DNA from: JAYVJM01 sp043769275
GTDB taxonomy: Bacteria > Pseudomonadota > Gammaproteobacteria > Pseudomonadales > UBA7239
Direction: 5' to 3'
Assembly: GCA_043769275.1 (NCBI GenBank)
Contig: JAYVJM010000073.1
Coordinates: forward strand, 1-30,372
Length of the DNA: 30,372 nucleotides
The position numbers were made by a program, and so were the translations under genes. The notes below the pieces were generated by a model. The model did no database searches. It was given only the letters and a program-made list of their open reading frames with translations, and was not told the DNA's origin. Numbering within the stretch: the stretch's first letter is position 1; every line of letters starts with the position of its first letter. Shown here piece by piece: positions 24,840 through 30,372 of this stretch.

Positions 24840-25214
24840 TTAGCCACCACCCTCCCCCTCCTCTTCAATCATGCACTGGAGGGGGTGCTCATTGCCGCAA
24901 GCGTATTGCCTAACCTGTTCAGCTTTTGTTTCTGCCACATCTCGAGTATAGACACCACAAACAGCTCTGCCCTCTGTGTGTACTTTTAGCATCGTTCGTG
25001 TTGCGGTATCGCGACTCATGTTGAAGAAAATTTCCAACACATGTACCACAAAGTCCATTGGCGTATAGTCGTCGTCCAACATCACGACACGGTACATATT
25101 CGGCTTGCGCAAAGCAGACTTTAGAGGCTGTTCGACAACAGCATCCGCACTGTCGCGGCTCGGCTGTCCGCCTTCCTTTTGCGCTATGAATTGACGGTAA
25201 ATATTCTTGCGCAT
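24840..25214 (-). CDS. clpS: ATP-dependent Clp protease adaptor ClpS
   Basis: ClpS binds N-degrons (N-terminal Phe, Tyr, Trp or Leu) and delivers them to ClpA. The 124-residue protein has a variable N-terminal arm of about 35 residues and a core with MYRVVMLDDDYTPMDFVVHV, including the DDDYTPMDFV degron-pocket motif, then MLKVHTEGRAVCGVYTRDVA and AETKAEQVRQYA. The C-terminal tail EEEGEGGG is acidic and glycine-rich. It is slightly longer than E. coli ClpS (106) because of both ends. The ATG has no strong Shine-Dalgarno site. It lies directly upstream of clpA on the same strand, the standard clpS-clpA pair. Confidence 0.96.
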   Translation of the reverse strand: MRKNIYRQFIAQKEGGQPSRDSADAVVEQPLKSALRKPNMYRVVMLDDDYTPMDFVVHVLEIFFNMSRDTATRTMLKVHTEGRAVCGVYTRDVAETKAEQVRQYACGNEHPLQCMIEEEGEGGG

Positions 25215-25271
25215 GCAAAAAACTCATGTCAGATAAATCGGCTGTTTTGTCATTCTACACAAAGCGCGTAA

Positions 25272-25300
25272 TTGACCCCATTAAGCGACTTCGATAGGGT
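25272..25300 (+). promoter_or_regulatory. Candidate promoter for xseB-ispA
   Basis: TTGACC (25272-25277, five of six matches) is followed by a 17-bp spacer and TAGGGT (25295-25300, three of six). Transcription would begin about 25 bases before xseB, in the divergent clpS/xseB gap. The -10 is weak. Confidence 0.4.
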
Positions 25301-25331
25301 AAACACCTGTCAAAAACGCACGGAATTTTCG

Positions 25332-25565
25332 ATGGCCCACAAGAAAAGCCCTAATCTCGAACAGGCTCTTAGCGAACTGGAAGCTCTGGTAGAAAATTTG
25401 GAGCGCGGCGATTTAACACTTGAAGACTCGCTCAAAGCGTTTGAACTGGGAGTGCGTCTCACGCGGCAGTGTCAGGACACACTCTCAGCCGCTGAACAAA
25501 AAGTTCAAGTTCTGATTGAACAAAACGGCGATCTGCACGCAGATGCTTTTAGCGCGGATGAATGA
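25332..25565 (+). CDS. xseB: Exonuclease VII small subunit
   Basis: XseB is the small, helical subunit of exonuclease VII, which degrades single-stranded DNA together with XseA. From ATG 25332 it has 77 residues (E. coli 80). The two-helix family pattern is clear: LEQALSELEALVENLERGDL followed by TLEDSLKAFELGVRLTRQCQ and LSAAEQKVQVLI. The frame opens earlier, at 25272, but the first 20 residues do not fit. Its end overlaps the ispA start by eight bases, the standard xseB-ispA coupling. Confidence 0.95.
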   Translation: MAHKKSPNLEQALSELEALVENLERGDLTLEDSLKAFELGVRLTRQCQDTLSAAEQKVQVLIEQNGDLHADAFSADE

Positions 25566-26487
25566 CCCTTACCCGATGCCCGTACGGCTATTATCTCACC
25601 CGCAATTATCGCTACCGTTACTGTTGGCACACGTTCAACAACAGGTGCAAGCCGACTTGTCCACACTGTTGCCCCTACCTATCGAACCGGCGGCGCGCTT
25701 AAAGCAGGCTATGCGTTACAGCGCGCTGAACGGCGGAAAACGCGTGCGTGCCACACTGGTATACGCAGCAGCTTACGCGATCAATGCGCAGATACATCCA
25801 TCTATTAACGAACTTGCCTGCGCGGTAGAGTTGATTCACACCTACTCGCTCGTGCATGATGACCTTCCCGCCATGGACGATGATGCACTACGGCGAGGTA
25901 AACCCACATGCCATATTGCCTTTGATGAAGCCACGGCGATTCTGGCGGGTGATGCCCTGCAAGCACTGGCGTTTGAGTGCTTGGCCACCTGTACACTGCC
26001 TGCGGATCTGCGCTGCCACCTACTGCTTGAGTTGGCGCAAGCAGTAGGTGCAGTGGGCATGGTAGCAGGGCAAGACATGGATATAGCTGCCGAAAACCAC
26101 GCGATTGATCTGCCTGCGCTGGAAGCTATCCATCGCCACAAAACCGGTGCGCTAATACACGCCAGCATTCGTCTCGGTGCATTGGCCGCCGGTGCCAGCA
26201 GCGCACAACTGACCGCACTAGACGCATACGCGGCCGCCATCGGCCTAGCATTTCAGGTGCACGACGACATATTAGATATCGAAGGCGACACAAACGAACT
26301 CGGCAAACAGCAAGGAGCCGATCTCGCTCGCCACAAATCTACTTATCCCAGCTTGCTGGGCTTGGCCGCCGCCAAAGCATACGCGTCAAATTTGTGTGAA
26401 AACGCATTACAGGCACTGGCCAGCTTCGACATTCAGGCAAACACCTTACGCACATTGGCGAAGTACATCATTCAGCGGAAAAGCTGA
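25558..26487 (+). CDS. ispA: (2E,6E)-farnesyl diphosphate synthase
   Basis: IspA condenses two isopentenyl diphosphates with dimethylallyl diphosphate to give farnesyl diphosphate, the precursor of undecaprenyl phosphate and quinones. From ATG 25558, overlapping xseB by eight bases, it has 309 residues (E. coli 299); ATG 25576 is an alternative. Motifs in order are GGKRVRA (about 59-65), the first Asp-rich motif DDLPAMDDDALRRG (101-114), KTGALI, and the second Asp-rich motif in FQVHDDILDIEG (DDILD 236-240). The extra spacing in the first motif is typical of bacterial FPP synthases. dxs, which usually follows in enterobacteria, is absent; a REP-like repeat and an unrelated SMR pair follow instead. 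Confidence 0.96.
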   Translation: MNDPYPMPVRLLSHPQLSLPLLLAHVQQQVQADLSTLLPLPIEPAARLKQAMRYSALNGGKRVRATLVYAAAYAINAQIHPSINELACAVELIHTYSLVHDDLPAMDDDALRRGKPTCHIAFDEATAILAGDALQALAFECLATCTLPADLRCHLLLELAQAVGAVGMVAGQDMDIAAENHAIDLPALEAIHRHKTGALIHASIRLGALAAGASSAQLTALDAYAAAIGLAFQVHDDILDIEGDTNELGKQQGADLARHKSTYPSLLGLAAAKAYASNLCENALQALASFDIQANTLRTLAKYIIQRKS

Positions 26488-26510
26488 AGACACATTGATA
26501 ACACACTGCT

Positions 26511-26537
26511 GTTCGCCCTGAGCTTGTCGAAGGGCTG
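26511..26537. repeat. REP-like dispersed palindromic repeat
   Basis: The sequence GTTCGCCCTGAGCTTGTCG continues to AAGGGCTG, so GCCCT and AGGGC can pair around a GAGCTTGTCGA loop. This motif is widespread in intergenic regions of many proteobacteria, commonly as inverted or tandem copies. Only one copy is seen here. It sits 23 bases past ispA and may act as its 3' end hairpin. Confidence 0.6.
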
Positions 26538-26600
26538 TTTATAGCTCGACACGCCCACCATAAATGGGAAGTTATATTTAGAAAATATTCTAAGCGGCTG

Positions 26601-26924
26601 TCACTCCGACGTTTTGAGCAAAACCACCGAGCCAATCACCATAAAAATGCCTAGCCAGCCATATCTATTAATTTTTTGACCCAGAAAAACACGCGCAGCA
26701 ATTGCTGTTCCCAACAGCCCCAGCGCGCCCCAACTGACATAAGCCACCGCTAAATCGAGCGTTTTTGTCGCTTCAGCTAGGAAGGCGAAGGCACCGCACA
26801 CCAAAATCAACGCAAAAATTCCGTATCGCTTATTTCTGAATCCGTCTGATTTTTTGAGCAGCATATTCGCCGCCACGTCTAAAACAGCCGAGCCAATGAT
26901 CATTAAAAATGCAAAATCTTTCAT
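26601..26924 (-). CDS. mdtI: SMR-family efflux subunit, MdtI-like
   Basis: This 107-residue protein is an SMR drug/metabolite transporter of four membrane helices, resembling E. coli MdtI: ANMLLKKSDGFRNKRYGIFA, AVAYVSWGALGLLGTAIAAR and GQKINRYGWLGIFMVIGSVV. In E. coli, MdtI pairs with MdtJ to export spermidine. The membrane-embedded Glu that binds substrate and protons in SMR proteins (Glu14 of EmrE) aligns here with Asp16 in SAVLDVAANMLLKKS. The ATG overlaps the stop of the partner gene by four bases (ATGA), so the two subunits are coupled. Substrate is inferred from the family only. Confidence 0.85.
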   Translation of the reverse strand: MKDFAFLMIIGSAVLDVAANMLLKKSDGFRNKRYGIFALILVCGAFAFLAEATKTLDLAVAYVSWGALGLLGTAIAARVFLGQKINRYGWLGIFMVIGSVVLLKTSE

Positions 26925-27274
26925 TTCTGTGCCTCTTGCATTTTTGGCTCATCATCTGAGCCAAAATTAAGCAAAATGATGCCGATAATCGCCATTGCCA
27001 AGCCGATCAGCTCTTGTTGCGAAATATCTTCATGCAGAACGAAAAAAGAAATGAGCGTAATAGTAGTCACTCCAATGCCTTCCCAAATGGCAAAAGCAAT
27101 GCCCACGGCAATTTTCCGCATCGCAAACGAAAGGCTGACATACGCAGCAACAAAAAATGGGTACATCAATAAATACAGCCCTAAACTATGATCGCTTGCT
27201 GCTTTTTTCATAATCAATATGCCGACTATTTCAAAGAAAACAGCAACCAATAAAAAAAACCGCGCCTTCAGCAT
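26921..27274 (-). CDS. mdtJ: SMR-family efflux subunit, MdtJ-like
   Basis: This is the partner SMR subunit of 117 residues from ATG 27274; the frame extends to a TTG at 27292, but ATG is preferred. The first helix contains the conserved Glu15 in FFEIVGILIMKKA. The second and third helices show YVSLSFAMRKIAVGIAFAIW and EGIGVTTITLISFFVLHEDI, much like E. coli MdtJ (ALWEGIGILFITLF). The C-terminal tail after GIILLNFGS is hydrophilic. It overlaps the MdtI-like gene by four bases, indicating a heteromeric pair. It lies about 75 bases downstream of uvrC on the same strand, without a visible terminator between. Confidence 0.86.
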   Translation of the reverse strand: MLKARFFLLVAVFFEIVGILIMKKAASDHSLGLYLLMYPFFVAAYVSLSFAMRKIAVGIAFAIWEGIGVTTITLISFFVLHEDISQQELIGLAMAIIGIILLNFGSDDEPKMQEAQK

Positions 27275-27348
27275 CCACCACACCCATTCCAACTTACTTC
27301 AATTGGCTATATTGTAGTTAAAAATCAAAACAAATAAGAAATAAAGGA

Positions 27349-29187
27349 CTAAGGATGCAGATGCGCATAAATTGTTTCTGCCAATTCTTGGCTGATGCCT
27401 GGCACGCGACCGATATCATCAACTCCCGCACGCACCACCTCCTGCAAACCACCAAAAAACCGCAGCAACGCACGTCGGCGAGTCGGCCCTATTCCAGCAA
27501 TACCCTCCAAAGGTGAATGGCTGCGTTTTTTATCGCGCCGCGCGGTGTGGCCTGCCACGGCAAAACGATGAGCTTCATCGCGTATCTGTTGGACCAAATG
27601 CAGCGCAGAGGAATCGCCCTCTAATACACGCGACTGTGTTTCGCCATGGACAAAAAGCTGTTCAAATCCCGCTTTACGTGTAGTGCCTTTAGCTACGCCA
27701 ACTAACAGCAAACCTGCAATCTGCAATTCCTGCATAACGTCTACAGCCTGCGTGAGCTGACCTTTGCCGCCATCAATCAAAAGAATGTCGGGGAAAACCC
27801 CCTTATTTTCTTGCAGCCGCCGGTAACGCCGCGTGAGCGCTTGGCGCATCGCAGCGTAATCATCCCCCGCTGTAATGCCTTCAATATTAAAACGCCGGTA
27901 ATCGCTTTTTCGCGCGCCCTGCCGGTCAAACACCACACAAGAGGCCACGGTGCTTTCGCCGGAAGAATGGCTAATATCGAAACACTCGATCCGTTCTGGC
28001 GTGCTTTCCAAGCCTAACGCCTCCCGCAGCGCATCAAAACGCGCTTCAATATTTTCGCGGCTCGCCACGCGCTGCCCCAAGTTTTGCTGCGCGGCTTTAG
28101 TGGCCATCGAAAGCCACTGCTGCCGGTGCGTACGCACCGAAGTATTAACGCTAATTTTACGCTCTGCTCGTACAGACAACCCCGCCTTTAATAATTCCAC
28201 CGCATCGGCAGAAATATCGCCCGCCAATAATAATTCAGATGGAATATCGCGCTCTGCACCCAAATAAAATTGCGCGATAAACGCAGACAGAATATCGCCA
28301 CCCTCCTCCTCCAAAACCACACGTGGAAAATAACTGCGACTACCCAATATTCTTCCTGAGCGCACAAACAAAATATGCACACAGGCCATCCCAGAGGCTG
28401 TAACACAGGCCAACACATCGGCGTTCACCGCCACGCCGTTATCTACGGCCTGCTGCTCCTGAACATGGCGCAAACTAACAATGCGGTCGCGCAATTCGGC
28501 AGCGCGCTCAAACTGCAAATCAGCAGCGGCGGCCTCCATATCACTCGCCAACAAGCCCAGTGCCTGCTGCTCGCTACCCGCCAAAAACAATCTGGATAAA
28601 TTGACATCCTGCGCGTATTGCTGCTGCGTTATTTTTGCCACACACGGAGCGGAACACCGTTGAATTTGATACTGCAAACACGGACGGCTGCGATTGCGGA
28701 AAAAAGCATCGTCGCACTGACGGACGCGTGTGAATTTCTGCAAAAAACCTAAGGTTTCGCGCACAGCCGAGCCATTAGGAAAAGGACCAAAATAATGGCC
28801 TTTTTTCGAGCGCGCACCACGATGAAATGCCAAACGCGGGTAATTTTCACTTTCGCTTATGAAAATATATGGGTACGATTTATCGTCTCGCAGCAAAATG
28901 TTATACGGCGGCTGGCTGGTTTTGATTAAGCTCTGCTCTAACAGTAACGCCTCTGTTTCACTGCCGGTTACCGTCAACTCGATGTGCGCAATACGCGACA
29001 CAAGCGCACGTGTTTTAGCACCAAGACCGCTGGCGCGAAAATAACTAGCCAATCGCTTTTTAAGGTTTTTAGCCTTGCCGACATACAAAAGCACGTCTTT
29101 CCCGCTGGCTGCATCAATGCCAAACATTTGGTAGACACCTGGCGCGCCAGTGCTTGTAGCTAAAAAAGATTGACTGTCAAAAACCAT
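27349..29187 (-). CDS. uvrC: Excinuclease ABC subunit C
   Basis: UvrC makes the 3' and 5' incisions flanking UvrAB-bound DNA lesions. From ATG 29187 it has 612 residues (E. coli 610); the frame extends to a TTG at 29214, but 29187 has GGAGG nine bases upstream. The N-terminal GIY-YIG nuclease is seen as PGVYQMFG and LLYVGKAKNLKKRLASYF. It is followed by the Cys-containing region CLQYQIQRCSAPCVAKI, a UVR domain with AAADLQFERAAELRDRI, the RNase H-like 5' nuclease with ECFDISHSSGE and DILLIDGGKGQL, and C-terminal helix-hairpin-helix motifs around GIAGIGPTRRRALLRFFGGL and RVPGISQELAETIY. The usual partner gene pgsA or a uvrY-type regulator is not adjacent. Confidence 0.97.
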   Translation of the reverse strand: MVFDSQSFLATSTGAPGVYQMFGIDAASGKDVLLYVGKAKNLKKRLASYFRASGLGAKTRALVSRIAHIELTVTGSETEALLLEQSLIKTSQPPYNILLRDDKSYPYIFISESENYPRLAFHRGARSKKGHYFGPFPNGSAVRETLGFLQKFTRVRQCDDAFFRNRSRPCLQYQIQRCSAPCVAKITQQQYAQDVNLSRLFLAGSEQQALGLLASDMEAAAADLQFERAAELRDRIVSLRHVQEQQAVDNGVAVNADVLACVTASGMACVHILFVRSGRILGSRSYFPRVVLEEEGGDILSAFIAQFYLGAERDIPSELLLAGDISADAVELLKAGLSVRAERKISVNTSVRTHRQQWLSMATKAAQQNLGQRVASRENIEARFDALREALGLESTPERIECFDISHSSGESTVASCVVFDRQGARKSDYRRFNIEGITAGDDYAAMRQALTRRYRRLQENKGVFPDILLIDGGKGQLTQAVDVMQELQIAGLLLVGVAKGTTRKAGFEQLFVHGETQSRVLEGDSSALHLVQQIRDEAHRFAVAGHTARRDKKRSHSPLEGIAGIGPTRRRALLRFFGGLQEVVRAGVDDIGRVPGISQELAETIYAHLHP

Positions 29188-29294
29188 TAGCGAAAGCCTC
29201 CTCTGAAAACTCAATGTTAATGGCTACGCCTTGGCATCAAGGCGCACTCTCGCTTCTTACAATGTTATCGCGTGTATTGATCCAAAGAGGAAAT

Positions 29295-29357
29295 ATGGTT
29301 ATATCAGTGCCAGAAAAAAACGATGTCATTCACGCTAAAATCGTGAAATGCGCATAA
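29295..29357 (+). CDS. Possible 20-residue small ORF with good ribosome binding site
   Basis: ATG 29295 opens a frame of 20 codons (MVISVPEKNDVIHAKIVKCA) ending at TAA 29355-29357. AGAGG lies four to five bases upstream, which is better than for many real genes here. There is no homology that I recognise. It is 27 bases upstream of the hydrolase pseudogene and could be its leader peptide, or chance. Confidence 0.25.
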   Translation: MVISVPEKNDVIHAKIVKCA

Positions 29358-29384
29358 ACAATAACTCATAACACGGATGCCATC

Positions 29385-30267
29385 ATGCACAAAAAAACAG
29401 ATATAAACGTAGCGTTATAGCTCGCATATTTTTAGCCCTCATCACGACAAGCTGCCTATTTTCCTTAGCTGCGCAGCCTGTAAATATAGCGGTTATTGGC
29501 GACAGCCTTTCGCCGAGTATTACGGCGATTACGATCCAACAGATTCGCTGGCATCCATTACAGATAGCTTCGACATGGGTATGCTGAAAACAAAAACAGA
29601 TTGCAACGGCGGCCATTTTGGCTCGAACATACGGGCGGTGCTGCTAGACGCTGTTATGCCAATGGTGCCAATCATTACAAATTTGCCTTCCCGAAACTGG
29701 GTGGATCAACTAGCCCTTAATCGCGCTGCCGACATTAATTTCGGCGCGCTAACAGATAACCCGAATTTATATGGTGAGCCGCGCTTGCGTGGCCACGAGT
29801 ACAATTTTGCGCGTGTAAGTGGAGCCGTACTAGCACCTAGCTTGGGCGGACATGACATGCAACAGCAAATAAGCCAAATTTTGCCCTATATTTCACGCGG
29901 AAAAATCGACATTGTGTTCGTGATGATCGGCAGCAATGATTTGGCCGCTCGAGAATTAAAGCAATAATCCTTCTGCGATGCCTCTTGGACAGCGTTTCAA
30001 AACAGTTTACTAACTACCCTAGTTGCAGGGATTGACGCAATAAAAGCGGCTGGCGTAAAAAAAATAATGATCGGTTTATTGCCCTTGGGTACGGCCTCCG
30101 GTGTTGCAGAGGGAATTGTTTTGCAGCGCATTAACGAACTGAATGCAAAAATTATCCAAGAGGCCGCAGCCCGTGAGCTGCCTACACTCGATGTTTGGCG
30201 CTTTAACAAAGACCCCGCACGCGTTGATCCACAAAATGGCAACCTATTGATTGCCGGCTATAGTTAA
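29385..30267 (+). pseudogene. SGNH/GDSL-type hydrolase, degraded and truncated by an IS element
   Basis: Three reading frames in series reconstruct a secreted SGNH hydrolase. ATG 29385 is followed after CAC by seven A residues; one extra A would restore a signal peptide (RSVIARIFLALITTSCLF) running into block I NIAVIGDSLS. Near 29510-29516 a second one-base loss shifts to the frame EYYGDYDPTDSLASITDSFD and on through VFVMIGSNDLAAREL (block III GSND). An in-frame TAA at 29965-29967 interrupts it, and the same frame continues with AGVKKIMIGLLPLGTASG to 30267. The C-terminal DxxH block with the catalytic Asp and His is missing, because the frame runs into the IS630 gene on the opposite strand. 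Block I Ser and the GSND Asn are still readable. The gene is very probably non-functional. Confidence 0.82.
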
Positions 30268-30372
30268 TCACATAAACAAATAGACGAAACAATCATTTCA
30301 TCCAAGGTCATATTTGCACGGTTTCTCCAAAAACGCTTGAGATTAGCCCAGAGTTTCTCAATAGGATTAAGA
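30264..30372 (-). CDS. IS630-family transposase, C-terminal end, runs off the right edge
   Basis: The minus strand reads LNPIEKLWANLKRFWRNRAN followed by MTLDEMIVSSICLCD and a TAA at 30264-30266. LNPIExxWxxLKR is the conserved third acidic block (Glu of DDE) of IS630/Tc1-mariner-type transposases. Only 36 codons are visible; the rest lies beyond the window. Its stop overlaps the end of the hydrolase remnant, so the IS end lies within a few bases of 30258-30268 and the insertion removed the hydrolase C-terminus. IS630 elements target TA dinucleotides; TA occurs at 30259-30260 and 30261-30262. Confidence 0.85.
   Translation of the reverse strand, partial: LNPIEKLWANLKRFWRNRANMTLDEMIVSSICLCD

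Noticed and set aside
24919..25227. Minus-strand 102-codon frame overlapping clpS
   Set aside because: An out-of-frame shadow of the conserved ClpS coding sequence.
1..30372. CRISPR arrays, toxin-antitoxin pairs, integrases or anti-phage operons
   Set aside because: No regularly spaced repeats and no proteins of those families were found on either strand.

Overview
The window is a stretch of a gammaproteobacterial chromosome, apparently Pseudomonas-like in gene order rather than enterobacterial. The evidence is the order carA-carB-greA, a 2-oxoglutarate dehydrogenase operon with its own lpdA between sucB and sucC, convergent infA and clpA with clpS upstream, and proteins that resemble E. coli and Pseudomonas orthologues along most of their length. 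I cannot name the genus. Nearly all of the window is core housekeeping sequence. It is bounded by insertion-sequence debris: an IS3-family OrfB fragment at the left edge and an IS630-family transposase C-terminus at the right edge.

Layout. 1-190: IS3 OrfB remnant (minus). 212-465: a palindrome, a sigma70-like promoter and a terminator-bearing leader in front of carA. 466-5426: carA-carB-greA (plus), pyrimidine/arginine precursor synthesis and transcript cleavage. 5427-5692: a structured intergenic stretch with no recognised gene. 5693-5769: elongator tRNA-Met (minus). 5907-6491: Fe superoxide dismutase sodB (minus), divergent from dedA (6685, plus), which is followed by a YafS-like methyltransferase converging on trpS (minus). 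9231-13074: a three-gene accessory block (minus) made of a membrane sulfatase-fold enzyme, a kinase-like/methyltransferase fusion and a small membrane protein, probably for envelope polysaccharide modification. 13302-21147: sucA-sucB-lpdA-sucC-sucD (minus), two consecutive TCA-cycle steps. 21550-22462: a DUF2058/YaiL-like protein and infA (plus), then clpA and clpS (minus), the N-end-rule protease unit. 25332-26487: xseB-ispA (plus) without an adjacent dxs. 26601-27274: a paired SMR transporter (minus). 27349-29187: uvrC (minus). 29385-30267: an SGNH/GDSL hydrolase pseudogene with two frameshifts, an in-frame stop and a 3' end replaced by the IS630 element.

The most unusual material is: (i) the accessory block at 9231-13074, especially the protein whose N-terminal half carries a protein-kinase-like D-x4-N...D pattern fused to a SAM methyltransferase; (ii) the carAB leader, where promoter, palindrome, intrinsic terminator and an overlapping short ORF look like a UTP-attenuation device next to IS debris; (iii) a perfect 25-bp palindrome upstream of sucA; and (iv) the decaying hydrolase. 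I found no CRISPR array, integrase, toxin-antitoxin pair or convincing new defence system. All statements come from reading the sequence; no database search was run.
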